Source: Planctomycetota bacterium (lineage in GTDB: Bacteria; Planctomycetota; Planctomycetia; Planctomycetales; Planctomycetaceae). From it: a stretch of DNA of 64,000 nucleotides. The stretch lies in NCBI GenBank assembly GCA_022600195.1, contig JAHZKX010000051.1, forward strand, positions 310,001 to 374,000, read 5' to 3'. Each line of letters starts with the position of its first letter. Positions within the stretch are counted from its first letter, which is position 1. A program made the position numbers and the translations under genes. Of this stretch, positions 53,464 to 63,448 are shown in pieces. A model generated the notes under the pieces. The model saw nothing but the letters and a program-made list of their open reading frames with translations. It did not search any database and was not told the origin of the DNA.

Positions 53464-55926
53464 ATGAAGTCTCTAATCTATCAATGCATCAGTTGTCTGA
53501 TATTTCTTTCTGCGCTTTCGGTGCAGGCAGCGGATGCTCCTCTAAAATCATCACAGCTTTCAGCCTATCCAGCAAAAGTTCAGTTGAATGGCAATCGAGC
53601 CAGGCAGCAATTATTGGTGACGGTTCTCAAAGAGAATCAACCTCTGGATTATACTCGAGACGTTCAGTTTAAGTCTGATCAGCCCGCCATAGTTCAGGTC
53701 AGCGCTGCAGGGGTGATTCTGCCTGTTTCCAACGGTTCCACTACCATCACAGTTTCAAATGGTGCGCAAAAAATTAAAGTTCCCGTCGAAGTGAAAGACT
53801 TTGACCAAAGGGTTCTGATTGATTTCGAGCGCGACGTGCATCCCATGTTTTCCCGATTTCACTGTAATGGTGGTTCGTGTCATGGGAAACAACGTGGTCA
53901 GGGTGGATTTCAATTATCCATGTTTGCTTTCGATCCCGAATTTGATTATGGCGCGCTTACGAAAGAATCGCGCGGAAGACGTGCCTCTCCACTGGCACCG
54001 GATCAGAGTCTCGTTTTGCTGAAGGGCGCCGGGAAAGTTCCCCACGGCGGAGGTAAGAAATTACCTGAGAACAGCAGGTATTATCATATTCTCGAACAGT
54101 GGATCGCGGAGGGTGCGACACGTGCGGTTGCCGAGACACCGAAACTTGTCAAGATTTCGGCAGAGCCAACCGAGCGGATCATGCAGCCCAAAACAAAACA
54201 GCAGATGGTGGTCACCGCGCATTACAGCGATGGTTCCACGCGAGATATCACCGATCTCGCGGAATATATGTCGAGTGAAAGTGTCTATGTCTCCGTGGAC
54301 GAACATGGTTTGGTCACCGCTGGCTCACTGATGGGTGAGGCCTCGATCATGGCCCGTTATTTAGGAAATTTTGCTTCACTGAGTGTAACGGTTCCTTCGA
54401 AGAATTCTGTACCCGACAGTTATTATGCCAAGTTGCCTCGCAACAATTTTATCGATGGTCTGGTTTGGGATAAGCTCAAAAAATATGGTCTCAAGCCTTC
54501 TGAGCCAGTGAATGATGCCACGTTCCTGCGACGCGTCTCTCTGGACATCATTGGTCGAACTCCCACGGCAGAAGAAGCCCGTGCGTTTTTACAAGATAGC
54601 TCTCCGAACAAGCGCGAGCGACTGATTGATTATTTTCTTGAGCAACCGGAGTTTGGTGATCACTGGGCTAATAAATGGGCTGATATGTTAAGGCCAAACC
54701 CATATCATGTGGGCATCAAAACCGTGTTAAATTATGATGCTTGGATTCGACGATCATTCCACCAGAACAAGCCCCTCGATCAGTTCACGCGTGAATTACT
54801 GACTGCTAAGGGAGGGACGTGGCATAACGGTGCAGTTACCATGTTTCGTGATCGTCGCAAACCTGAAGAACTCACAACGATTGTCAGCCAACTGTTTCTG
54901 GGAATTCGCTTGAGCTGTGCCCAGTGTCACCATCACCCTTCAGAAGTCTGGGGGCAGGACGATTTCTATAGCTTTGCAGCTTACTTTGCAAAATTGGGTC
55001 GAAAGGGCCGCGGAATTTCCGCACCAATTTCAGGCTCAGAGGAAATGGTCTTTACATCAAATTCGGGAAGTGTGAGGCACCCACTGACAAATGAGGTACT
55101 CGCGCCGAGGCCATTGTTTGGCAAAGTCCCTGAACTCAAACCGAACCAGGATCCTCGTGAAATTCTGGCTGACTGGATTATTTCACCACAGAATCATTTC
55201 TTTGGCGAAGTGAGTGCGAACCGTATCTGGGCTGATCTCATGGGCCGCGGAATTGTGGAACCGATTGATGATTTTCGCGAAAGTAATCCTCCCACCAATG
55301 GACCATTGGTGAAGGCTTTGGGGAAACATTTCCGGGACATGAAATTCGATCAAAAGGAATACATTAAAACGATTCTCAGCTCATATGTTTACAGTTTAAG
55401 TTCCCTGCCCAATGAGACCAATGTGGGTGATAGCCGCAATTATTCGCGATTTTACAGACAACGTTTGCGAGCAGAAGTTTTGCTGGACAGCATCAGTGAA
55501 GTGATTGGCGTTCCCGATTCATTCTTAGCGATGCCCGCAAATTCAACCGCGAAGCAGCTATGGACACATCGGGTGAGCTCGGTCTTTCTGGATTCATTTG
55601 GGCGCCCCGATCCGAATCAGGATCCTCCTTGTGAACGAACTACGGAAACGACAGTCGTGCAGGTTCTGCACATGATGAACTCGCGCGAAATGTATTCTCG
55701 CATTCAATCACCAGAGGGAAACAGTGCCAAATGGGCAAAAAGTAAAATGACCCCCGATCAAATATTGGAAGAATTATATCTGACGGCTTATTCACGTTAT
55801 CCGACAATGGAAGAAAAACGACTGGGGCGTTCCCTGTTTGAAAAGGAAAAAGCCAATCGTCAGCAAATCATTGAAGATCTGATGTGGGCGCTATTGAATA
55901 CTCCGGAATACCTTTTCAAAAATTAG
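53464..55926 (+). CDS. Secreted BIG2 / DUF1549 / DUF1553 protein with CxxCH-type motifs
   Basis: 820 residues with a signal peptide (1-23). Two Ig-like BIG2 segments (about 30-110 and 215-315) flank a region with CNGGSCH (C-x4-C-H near 140). DUF1549 then starts at DFLRRVSLDI-like NDATFLRRVSLDIIGRTPTAEE (near 360), with CAQCHHHP near 480. DUF1553 begins at NQDPREILADWI (near 565) and ends with NTPEYLFKN. Cytochrome-like CxxCH motifs suggest heme or metal binding in PSCyt-like domains. It is the first gene of a three-gene operon with DUF1501 and PPC proteins. Confidence 0.9.
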   Translation: MKSLIYQCISCLIFLSALSVQAADAPLKSSQLSAYPAKVQLNGNRARQQLLVTVLKENQPLDYTRDVQFKSDQPAIVQVSAAGVILPVSNGSTTITVSNGAQKIKVPVEVKDFDQRVLIDFERDVHPMFSRFHCNGGSCHGKQRGQGGFQLSMFAFDPEFDYGALTKESRGRRASPLAPDQSLVLLKGAGKVPHGGGKKLPENSRYYHILEQWIAEGATRAVAETPKLVKISAEPTERIMQPKTKQQMVVTAHYSDGSTRDITDLAEYMSSESVYVSVDEHGLVTAGSLMGEASIMARYLGNFASLSVTVPSKNSVPDSYYAKLPRNNFIDGLVWDKLKKYGLKPSEPVNDATFLRRVSLDIIGRTPTAEEARAFLQDSSPNKRERLIDYFLEQPEFGDHWANKWADMLRPNPYHVGIKTVLNYDAWIRRSFHQNKPLDQFTRELLTAKGGTWHNGAVTMFRDRRKPEELTTIVSQLFLGIRLSCAQCHHHPSEVWGQDDFYSFAAYFAKLGRKGRGISAPISGSEEMVFTSNSGSVRHPLTNEVLAPRPLFGKVPELKPNQDPREILADWIISPQNHFFGEVSANRIWADLMGRGIVEPIDDFRESNPPTNGPLVKALGKHFRDMKFDQKEYIKTILSSYVYSLSSLPNETNVGDSRNYSRFYRQRLRAEVLLDSISEVIGVPDSFLAMPANSTAKQLWTHRVSSVFLDSFGRPDPNQDPPCERTTETTVVQVLHMMNSREMYSRIQSPEGNSAKWAKSKMTPDQILEELYLTAYSRYPTMEEKRLGRSLFEKEKANRQQIIEDLMWALLNTPEYLFKN

Positions 55927-55980
55927 ACCCCCTACCCTGACAGTTAAGTTTATTTTTACGACAAAAATACAGGACTAGAA

Positions 55981-57318
55981 ATGATGAACGTTTCAAAGAA
56001 TTGTAATGGAATTACCAGACGGAATTGCCTGCAGCTTGGCCTGGGCGCCATGACAGGTTTGGGAATGGTCGATCTGTTACGTTTGCAGGGAATAGCCAAA
56101 GGGACTTCCGCTCAGCAGCCCAAAGCCAAGGCTAAAAGCGTGATTCTGATCTGGATGGACGGCGGGCCTTCTCACTATGAAACGTTTGACCCCAAACCAG
56201 ATGCACCTGTGGAAATTCGAGGGGAATTTAACCCTATTTCGACGAAGGTTCCCGGAGTTCAATTTTCTCAGCTTATGACACGCTTGGCTTCGATCTCTGA
56301 TAAGTTTTCGATACTGCGTTCGATACGTCATAACCAGGGAAATCATGGTGCGGGCAATCACTACATGATGACAGGAGCACCGCCACGTATTCCTGTGGGC
56401 TGTGGTTCCTTTGTCAGTTTTCACCCTAGTATGGGGTCTGTCGTCGCGCACGAAAAACCAACAATCAATAACTTGCCAGCATACTTTTCCATGCCCAGGA
56501 TGTCGCGTTCCGGGGGCCCCAACTTCCTGGGTGCTAAATTTGCTCCCTTTGTCGTATCTGATAATCCGAATAACAAAGGTTTCCGTGTTCGCGACCTGGC
56601 GTTACCCAACGGATTGACTGATGACCGCTATCAAACCCGCCGTGATTTACGGCAACAGGTGGATCAGCTGAAGCGCATTAAAGACAAAGTCGCCGGTGAT
56701 CCGGTGATGAATCTGGATGAATATTACGAACAGGGTTTCAGCCTGGTTGCTTCCACCGAGGCACAAAAGGCATTTGAAGTAGATGGCGAATCAGCAGAGC
56801 TACGAGATAAATATGGCCGCACTCCTTTCGGTCAACGCGCGTTACTTGCCCGTCGACTTTCAGAAGCAGGTGTCCCCTTCATTACCCTCTATGAAGGTGG
56901 ATGGGACAGCCATGGCGGCTTATTCAAATCATTCAGGAGTCGCATGCCTGCTTTCGAAAATACGATCGCCACGTTGATCGAAGATCTGGATGAGCGCGGT
57001 TTGCTGGATACGACAATGGTCTTGGCACTAGGCGAATTTGGTCGCACTCCGAAAATCAACGCGGGCGGCGGTCGTGACCATTGGTCAAACGCGATGTCTG
57101 TTTTGATGGCCGGTGGTGGAACTCCCGGCGGTCTCGCTCTGGGAGCGACAGACAAAGCCGGTTATTCTGCCGTGGAACGTGTTCTCTCCCCCGAAAATTT
57201 TGTCTCGACCATTTACACCAAAATGGGCATCGATCCTGACAAAGTTTTATATACGCCGGAAGGGCGGCCCTCGCATCTGGTCAGCGATCCGACTCCGATT
57301 CCCGAGTTATTCGCATAA
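55981..57318 (+). CDS. DUF1501 protein with Tat-like leader
   Basis: 445 residues. A leader with twin arginine (TRRNCLQLGLGAMTGLG) is followed by the DUF1501 body, which has an alkaline-phosphatase/sulfatase-like fold. Features are VILIWMDGGPSHYETFDPKP (metal D), SQLMTRLASISDKFSILRS, HNQGNHGAGNHYMMTG and GEFGRTPKINAGGGRDHWSNAMSV with metal histidine and aspartate. The pairing with a DUF1549/DUF1553 protein immediately upstream is a planctomycete hallmark. The pair's chemistry is not established. Confidence 0.93.
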   Translation: MMNVSKNCNGITRRNCLQLGLGAMTGLGMVDLLRLQGIAKGTSAQQPKAKAKSVILIWMDGGPSHYETFDPKPDAPVEIRGEFNPISTKVPGVQFSQLMTRLASISDKFSILRSIRHNQGNHGAGNHYMMTGAPPRIPVGCGSFVSFHPSMGSVVAHEKPTINNLPAYFSMPRMSRSGGPNFLGAKFAPFVVSDNPNNKGFRVRDLALPNGLTDDRYQTRRDLRQQVDQLKRIKDKVAGDPVMNLDEYYEQGFSLVASTEAQKAFEVDGESAELRDKYGRTPFGQRALLARRLSEAGVPFITLYEGGWDSHGGLFKSFRSRMPAFENTIATLIEDLDERGLLDTTMVLALGEFGRTPKINAGGGRDHWSNAMSVLMAGGGTPGGLALGATDKAGYSAVERVLSPENFVSTIYTKMGIDPDKVLYTPEGRPSHLVSDPTPIPELFA

Positions 57319-57350
57319 ACCTTTAGACCCTGATTGAGAATGATTTAACG

Positions 57351-59045
57351 ATGTCATCTACCGCTCGGATTCTGTCTACTGTTGTCTCGATGTCGTTGGT
57401 TTTCAGTCTGATCACTCAAGTCACAGCGGCACCTCCCAGTGTGCGTTATCTTAATCCCGCGGGGGGACAGGTTGGTCAGAAGGTTAATGTCACTGTCGAT
57501 AAAACTTTGGGAACCGCGCCGGTTTCTGTCTGGACATCGGCTCCCGGTTTGAAGGTTGTGATTCCGGAGAAACCAGCCAAAGGTAAGGAAAAACAGTTTT
57601 CGATCCAAATTGATGCAAAGGCCCGCCCTGGCCTGTATTGGCTGAGGTTTCATAATGCGGAAGGTGCTTCGGGAATCCGTCCGTTTGTAGTGGGTACACT
57701 TCCTGAGCAATCCGAAACCGAACCCAACAATGATCTGGCTCACGCACAAAAATATAAACAGCCGAGCGTCACCATCAACGGCGTGTTATCCAAAAGCGGC
57801 GATGTCGATACGTATCAGGTTGTACTGAAAAAGGGAGAGACGTTGGTCGCTTCACTCACTGCCAACGAGCAGTTGGGTTCTCCCATGGATGGCGTGCTTC
57901 AAATTCTCAATCATCGGGGAACCGTACTTTCCCATATCGATGACACACTCTGGTTCGATCCACGCATTGTGTTTACCGCTCCTGCGGACGGCACTTATTA
58001 TATCAGAACATTTGCGTTTCCCGCAGACCCGAACAGCACGATCCGGTTTGCCGGCGCTGCTTCTTACGTCTATCGATTAACCCTTTCAACGGGGCCTTTT
58101 GTCGATCATAGTTTGCCGCTCGCCCACCATTATGAGACTGCCAAACCGGTAACATTGGAAGGCTGGAATCTGACTGACAGTCTCAAATCATTGCGGCCTG
58201 TAGCAGAGCATTCTGATGACAAGGCGCTGGTCAGTCATCCTCAGTTGGCGAATTGGCTGAAAATTCCACTCAGTCCTCACCCGGTTTTGCTGGAATCCAA
58301 GCAGAGCCAACAGGAAAAGGGACAGTTGCTTTCTACTCCCAGCAGTGTAACTGGAAAAATTTCAGAGTCGGAAGAGATCGACGTTTATCGATTCAACGCA
58401 AAGAAAGGGGAAAGCCTGACGTTTCAGGTCGACTCGCATGCGTTGGGTTATCCGTTGGATGCTCATCTAAAACTGTTTGACGCCAAAGGCAAACTGCTGA
58501 AAGAGATCGATGATCCGATACGGAATTATTTCGATGCACGCTTAATCTACAAAATTCCCGCTGATGGCGAATATCAATTACATGTGACTGACCGTTTTCA
58601 ACACGGCGGTTTTCGTTATGTCTACCTGTTGACGATCGAACCCACGACAACCGATTTCAAACTGCAGACGTCGGCAGAACAATACACGCTCACAACTGGT
58701 GGGAAGCCACTAGAGATTGAAGTCACGATTAATCGTTTGAGCCCTCGTTTCAGTGATGACATTGAAATCAGTCTGGTCGGTCTGCCGAAAGGGGTCACTT
58801 GTAAGCCGATCATTTCCAAAGTCAAAGAGAAGACCGAGAAGTCAGTCAAATTGAAGTTGGAAGCCAAGCCAGATACGGTATTTCAGGGGCCTCTCGAAAT
58901 CAAAGGCACCAGTCTGAAAGACAAAACAAAGACGCATCTCGCGACTGCAGTCATTAAAGGCATCAGTCCCAAACGCAATACGGCGCGTCCCAAACCAGAC
59001 CTACAACTGCCTTACCTCTGGTTGACGATCAAGAAAAAGAAGTAA
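57351..59045 (+). CDS. Secreted PPC-domain (bacterial pre-peptidase C-terminal) protein
   Basis: 564 residues with a signal peptide (about 1-27). An N-terminal Ig-like domain (SVRYLNPAGGQVGQKVNVTV) leads to two PPC beta-sandwich domains, one at about 120-240 (SETEPNNDLAHAQ and GDVDTYQVVLKKGETLVASLTA) and one at about 325-430 (ESEEIDVYRFNAKKGESLTFQVDS). A C-terminal sandwich domain then ends in a basic lysine-rich tail. It has no enzyme motif and may bind polymer or act with the two genes upstream, which end 32 bp before it. Confidence 0.85.
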   Translation: MSSTARILSTVVSMSLVFSLITQVTAAPPSVRYLNPAGGQVGQKVNVTVDKTLGTAPVSVWTSAPGLKVVIPEKPAKGKEKQFSIQIDAKARPGLYWLRFHNAEGASGIRPFVVGTLPEQSETEPNNDLAHAQKYKQPSVTINGVLSKSGDVDTYQVVLKKGETLVASLTANEQLGSPMDGVLQILNHRGTVLSHIDDTLWFDPRIVFTAPADGTYYIRTFAFPADPNSTIRFAGAASYVYRLTLSTGPFVDHSLPLAHHYETAKPVTLEGWNLTDSLKSLRPVAEHSDDKALVSHPQLANWLKIPLSPHPVLLESKQSQQEKGQLLSTPSSVTGKISESEEIDVYRFNAKKGESLTFQVDSHALGYPLDAHLKLFDAKGKLLKEIDDPIRNYFDARLIYKIPADGEYQLHVTDRFQHGGFRYVYLLTIEPTTTDFKLQTSAEQYTLTTGGKPLEIEVTINRLSPRFSDDIEISLVGLPKGVTCKPIISKVKEKTEKSVKLKLEAKPDTVFQGPLEIKGTSLKDKTKTHLATAVIKGISPKRNTARPKPDLQLPYLWLTIKKKK

Positions 59046-59117
59046 GCATTCTCAGAGCTTGCCAGAGCAAAGCATTCTCTCTCAGCACCATGTATCATTG
59101 TCAATCGATGGGCTGTG

Positions 59118-59348
59118 TCAAAAGATGCTGTAAATCACGATTTGAATTGCCAAAGCGAGGCAGGCCCATATTTTCAAGTTTTGATACCAGTGAGTCGCAT
59201 TGTCCGGTGTCGTGGTTTCCCGTGGTAGCCGTAAGACCCACAAAAAGACGGCAATCAAAGTTCCCAAAAACAGGGCGCGCACACACCAGAGTGGAATCTG
59301 AACAACCAGGTCACGAATGAAATTACCGATATGATGGAGAGGCGTCAT
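59118..59348 (-). CDS. Small membrane protein coupled to the sodium symporter
   Basis: 76 residues with two hydrophobic segments (about 18-42 and 58-75). Its ATG at 59348 overlaps the symporter stop by four bases (ATGA), and GGAGGC precedes it, so the two genes are translationally coupled on the minus strand. The layout resembles the small partner of PanF/YhdT-type sodium symporters, but I cannot assign the family. Confidence 0.75.
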   Translation of the reverse strand: MTPLHHIGNFIRDLVVQIPLWCVRALFLGTLIAVFLWVLRLPRETTTPDNATHWYQNLKIWACLALAIQIVIYSIF

Positions 59349-60943
59349 GCTTGCCTCCTTTTTGGTTTTGTGCCGAAGACCAGGCCCTCAATTTTTTCTG
59401 ATGGCTCAGGCTTCGTGAGAAAACTGATGATGACAATCAGAGAGAATGAGACCACAAAGGCCCAGATCGAAAAGTACAGAAACGGTTCTGAAATCTGGAA
59501 CAGGGGATCAATATCCAGCCATGTATAAACGGCTTCCTGATTCAGTGTAAACAGAGTGATTGAGAAACAGACTCCTACTATGAAACCAACAAAGGCGGCG
59601 ATCCCGGTTGCCCGTTTCCATAACAGACCGGTTAATAAAATCGCCAACGCGGGTCCCTGGAAGAACGCCATTAATGTCTGGAAGATCGTATAAATACCTT
59701 CGCTTCGTTTCATTAGAAAGAACGAAAAACCAATCGCCCAGAATACAAGTAGCAGTGTCACGATGCGGCCGATCTTCAAGAGAGATTGATCACTGGCATC
59801 TCTGCGATAAAAGCGTTTGTAAAAGTCGTTGGTCACAATCGTTGAAGCGGAGTTGAGATAAGAATCAATGCTGGACATTAAAGCCGCCAGAAACGCGGCC
59901 AGGAACAGGCCTTTCAAACCGACCGGTAGCAAATGCGAAATCAACTCGGGAAACGCCTGATCTCCGTCTGTCAGTTCCGGGAATTTCACAAACGCGATTA
60001 AGCCGGGTACTGCAACAACAACGGGAATCAGATTTTTTAATAACGCCCCCCAGACATAGGCGGCTTTCGCATCAAATTCACTCTTTGCACCCAGTGATCT
60101 CTGCACAATGGCCTGATTGCCGATCCAGTATGCGGGGCTCAAAATCAAAGCCAGCCCAAAGAAAATTCCCGTCCAGGGGAAGGGCGTGTCCGCATCAGCG
60201 GGCAGGATGAGTGAGGTATGCAGTTCGTTCTGTGCTGTATTGAGTGTTTGTTGTTCGGCCGCGGATTCGGCTTGTTTCTGCCTCTGTATTTGCTCTTGCT
60301 GTTTGATTTTGGTGTGAAACTGTTCGATACCACCGAGATCAATGATGCCCAATACCAGCACCAGCAGACAGCCACCAATCATGATCAGGCATTGAATCAT
60401 GTCTGTATAAACGACTGCTGCCAGACCACCTGAAATCGTATAGACGCCGACCAGAAATGCGGTGAGATAAATACATTGATTGACGGTCAAACCCAGATGC
60501 ACGTGCATCATTTTCGCGGAAGCCAGTAGCATGATTCCCAGATTACAAGCCATGAAAATAATCCAGCAGACAGCGAGTGCAGAGCGGACCGCGACATTAA
60601 ATCGACGTTCCATATATTCCGGGATCGTGTAAACGCCACTCCGCCAGAAGAAGGGAATGAACACAAACGCTCCGATAATCATGGCCGGGACACAGCCGAT
60701 CCACTCAAAGTTTCCAACGGCCAATCCATGCTGATATGCGGCGCCACCAGTACCGACAATGTCGACGGCACCGATATCGGTTGCGACCAGTGACATGCCG
60801 ATGGCCCACCAGGGAAGTCGTCGACCGGCCAGAAAGTAATCGGAACCGGTCTTGATTTTGGAGCCGATATACAGACCCAATGCCAGTGTTCCAATCAGAT
60901 AAGCCAGAATGATGGCATAATCGAGAGATGCCAAAGTTTGCAT
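59345..60943 (-). CDS. Sodium:solute symporter (SSS family)
   Basis: 532 residues, about 13 transmembrane helices. Typical SSS features are YIGSKIKTGSDYFLAGRRLPWWAIGMSLVATDIGAVD near the N-terminus, YTISGGLAAVVYTDMIQ near 160, and GLFLAAFLAALMSSIDSYLNSASTIVTNDFYKRFYR near 350 (sodium site region). It cotransports an organic solute with sodium, but the substrate (sugar, acid or amino acid) cannot be told. ATGA overlap with the small membrane gene downstream. Confidence 0.92.
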   Translation of the reverse strand: MQTLASLDYAIILAYLIGTLALGLYIGSKIKTGSDYFLAGRRLPWWAIGMSLVATDIGAVDIVGTGGAAYQHGLAVGNFEWIGCVPAMIIGAFVFIPFFWRSGVYTIPEYMERRFNVAVRSALAVCWIIFMACNLGIMLLASAKMMHVHLGLTVNQCIYLTAFLVGVYTISGGLAAVVYTDMIQCLIMIGGCLLVLVLGIIDLGGIEQFHTKIKQQEQIQRQKQAESAAEQQTLNTAQNELHTSLILPADADTPFPWTGIFFGLALILSPAYWIGNQAIVQRSLGAKSEFDAKAAYVWGALLKNLIPVVVAVPGLIAFVKFPELTDGDQAFPELISHLLPVGLKGLFLAAFLAALMSSIDSYLNSASTIVTNDFYKRFYRRDASDQSLLKIGRIVTLLLVFWAIGFSFFLMKRSEGIYTIFQTLMAFFQGPALAILLTGLLWKRATGIAAFVGFIVGVCFSITLFTLNQEAVYTWLDIDPLFQISEPFLYFSIWAFVVSFSLIVIISFLTKPEPSEKIEGLVFGTKPKRRQA

Positions 60944-61079
60944 TGTTGATTTACCTTTGTACGCGTTTCATATCTTTGAAAACAGCGATCTCTCTCATTG
61001 TTTGAAATTCTGAACAACAGAGAGACTTTCATACGATACAGCGGTTGAATCAAAAAATCGACTGTTCTGCTATTGAAAG

Positions 61080-61841
61080 TCAGGGTTTCTTTTTCTCTAG
61101 AATCGCTTTAATTTGAGGGATCAAAAGATCAGCCACCATCTTCTGGCCTTTTGTATTGGGGTGCATTCCATCGGATAAGAGATCATCGGCTGACTGGCCG
61201 GGCTGTTTCGCATAGTTTTCAAAAGCCGCATAAACATCGACGAGTGGCACTGTTTCTTCTCTCGCGATTTTTTGAACCGTTGGAAGATATTTTTTGAGAG
61301 TGACATTAAATCCATCCGGATTCTTTGCATCATAAGGCGGCTTGTTGTAGAGCTGCTTGGTTTTCACATTCCAGCGCATGGAATTAGGAGTCATCAGGAT
61401 GACGGAAATGTTTTTCTTTTTCAAAGTTCGAATCATGGAGCGCAGATTGGCTTCATATTTTTCATTGGAAACACGCGATCTGGTCTCAGGTGGATTTTTC
61501 CACACATCAATGGCCGAATCATTAATTCCGAATTGAATCACCACGAGATCGGGTCGATGGCGTAACACATCTTTTTCAAAACGCGCTTTCGCTTGCTCCG
61601 TATTATTTCCCCCAATTCCAGAATTGATCACTTTGACGGGAAAACCCAACTGTGGGAGTTCTTTCGCAAGAATCTTTGAATACACGTTCAGCGGCCCACG
61701 AGTTGCCGTCGTGGAATCACCAAATGTGACGATGGTGAATTGTTCTGTCGGCTTTTTCTCTGCTGCCTGCAGCGAAGGACAAAGCAGACTTCCTATAATC
61801 AGTGAGAAGCAGGGTATGAAAGATACAGCACGGTAAAACAT
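61080..61841 (-). CDS. Secreted SGNH/GDSL hydrolase
   Basis: 253 residues with a signal peptide (1-27). The GDS nucleophile block (IVTFGDSTTATRG), the glycine block (GIGGNNTEQAK), the asparagine block in VIQFGINDSAID and the C-terminal DGMHPNTKG (catalytic Asp and His) are all visible. It should hydrolyse an ester, for example an acetyl group of a polysaccharide. AGGA precedes the ATG. Confidence 0.92.
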   Translation of the reverse strand: MFYRAVSFIPCFSLIIGSLLCPSLQAAEKKPTEQFTIVTFGDSTTATRGPLNVYSKILAKELPQLGFPVKVINSGIGGNNTEQAKARFEKDVLRHRPDLVVIQFGINDSAIDVWKNPPETRSRVSNEKYEANLRSMIRTLKKKNISVILMTPNSMRWNVKTKQLYNKPPYDAKNPDGFNVTLKKYLPTVQKIAREETVPLVDVYAAFENYAKQPGQSADDLLSDGMHPNTKGQKMVADLLIPQIKAILEKKKP

Positions 61842-61904
61842 GGAGAACAGTCCTGTCTGTGATGCAATAATATTGAGTTGTCTAACATGCAGGCAAGCAA
61901 CTTC

Positions 61905-62390
61905 TTAAAACAGAGCGGCGATACCACGTTCACGGCGACAGCTGGAGAGTTGCGCCAGATGAAAGCCGACATGGCTAGTTAGTATATGCGCCAGCAGTTG
62001 CCCGTTCGTTTCAATGGCTGTGCCGTGCAACAGTTCGACCGGATGAGGTTGTGCCATTGCTACTGCATCCGCGTTGGCCGCCAATGTTCTCAATGTTTCG
62101 TAAGCACTCGTAATCGCATCGATCAGCACTTCACACGTCAAGCTTGTGTCCGGCTGAACTTCATCACTCGATCCGGGGCCAAACTGGGGAGCCCATTTAG
62201 GATGCGTCAAGCTCCCTCCCAGAAACGTCTGTCCCATTTCACCAACAATCGCGAGGTGACCCAGAATCCAGACCGGAGGATGTCCATGCCCTTGCCCCGG
62301 CGTAAAGAGATACTCCGCAGGTAAATCCGCCATCATGGTTGCGAGCTGATCCAACAGGAATTGGTTGAGTGTGATTTCATTTTCAAACAT
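61905..62390 (-). CDS. DinB-superfamily four-helix metalloprotein
   Basis: 161 residues. DinB metal histidines appear in WILGHLAIVGE near 45 and LTSHVGFHLAQLSSCRR near 140. The family includes thiol transferases (bacillithiol, mycothiol dependent). Which thiol is used here is unknown. ATG 62390 is preferred over 62444. The gene is on the same strand as the SGNH hydrolase but transcribed toward it from 63 bp away. Confidence 0.82.
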   Translation of the reverse strand: MFENEITLNQFLLDQLATMMADLPAEYLFTPGQGHGHPPVWILGHLAIVGEMGQTFLGGSLTHPKWAPQFGPGSSDEVQPDTSLTCEVLIDAITSAYETLRTLAANADAVAMAQPHPVELLHGTAIETNGQLLAHILTSHVGFHLAQLSSCRRERGIAALF

Positions 62391-62696
62391 GCATTGAATC
62401 TCTCTGAGTAACAGGAATGTTCTGTGCTGATGACCATTGTTCATCTTCGATCAATGATACAATTTTCAGGATCAGGTAGCCAGCAGAAAACAGGCCTTCT
62501 CAACTTGGATAAACCGGAGAAATTCTCATTTCTGAGTCGAGAGCAATTACGAAAGATAAATGGTATTTTTCAGGGAAAGAGGTTAGTCAAAGTTGCCGGT
62601 TGAACTTACATCGGCAATAGTGTGTCTCTGATAAATAGTGCTTCTAAGCACTTTTTTCAACAGCTTACGATAATCATATTTTATAAGAATAAATCG

Positions 62697-63227
62697 ATGC
62701 GTCGTTTAACGATTCACAATCCCAACAAGAAGCTGAGAGGATTACGTCGCCATTTTCGTGCTCTTAGAAGGTGGGCCAATCTAATCAAAAATACACGAGA
62801 GATTGAATACGGGGAGAAATATCACAATATCAAAGTTCCCATCCCTCTTTCAATCATAGAAGGACCAAAGACGCGCCCTAAAATCCAAGCCGATGTTATC
62901 AAAGAACTGCTAAATGCAGCCAGAAATTTGGCGGGTCAAGCCCCTCCTGCTAACTGTTCATTTTATCGTATCGCTGTGCTGTTGAGTTTTCCATCAATGT
63001 TTGCCAGTGAAGTCACTGAATTTTTTGACGAGGAATATTTTAAGCGGTTCGTTTATGAGAACGGACTTCCAGACGCTCATAGTCCCAGCCAACAGTTTTT
63101 CATTAAGATTCCTCCAGAATTCGATATTGAGTGTGGTCGTCGCGTATCTGTCGAGGATGAGGAGTATAACTACGTGAGTAACGATTGGACGATCACTTCA
63201 TCAAAACCACATACTCCGGTAGAGTAA
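62697..63227 (+). CDS. DUF3916-like hypothetical protein
   Basis: 176 residues starting MRRLTIHNPNKKLRG with a basic N-terminus and a core with AVLLSFPSMFASEVTEFFDEEYFKRF and QQFFIKIPPEFDIECG. It resembles DUF3916 proteins, which have no known function. ATG 62697 is chosen because the upstream codons at 62622 encode a hydrophobic run unlike the family. It stands alone. Confidence 0.6.
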   Translation: MRRLTIHNPNKKLRGLRRHFRALRRWANLIKNTREIEYGEKYHNIKVPIPLSIIEGPKTRPKIQADVIKELLNAARNLAGQAPPANCSFYRIAVLLSFPSMFASEVTEFFDEEYFKRFVYENGLPDAHSPSQQFFIKIPPEFDIECGRRVSVEDEEYNYVSNDWTITSSKPHTPVE

Positions 63228-63273
63228 ATTCTTCCAACATCTGTTGTCCAATATATAAAAGGGGATTTGAAAT

Positions 63274-63354
63274 ATGTGTTCTCCTTTCAAACCTAGACTT
63301 GAAGTTGCTGAGAACAATCCTGACCCGGACGGCAACTGGTCTGTATGGCGGTAG
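63274..63354 (+). CDS. Possible 26-residue small ORF
   Basis: Reads MCSPFKPRLEV to NPDPDGNWSVWR and is preceded by AGGGGA nine bases upstream. It is too short to assign and may be chance. Confidence 0.2.
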   Translation: MCSPFKPRLEVAENNPDPDGNWSVWR

Positions 63355-63448
63355 GGGGGTGATGGTAGTCGGTTCCTGATTGAAAAGGGATTGCCAGAAA
63401 AATTCGCGATTCGCTCAAGTGTGATAGAGACAGTAGGTCTAAAATAAA

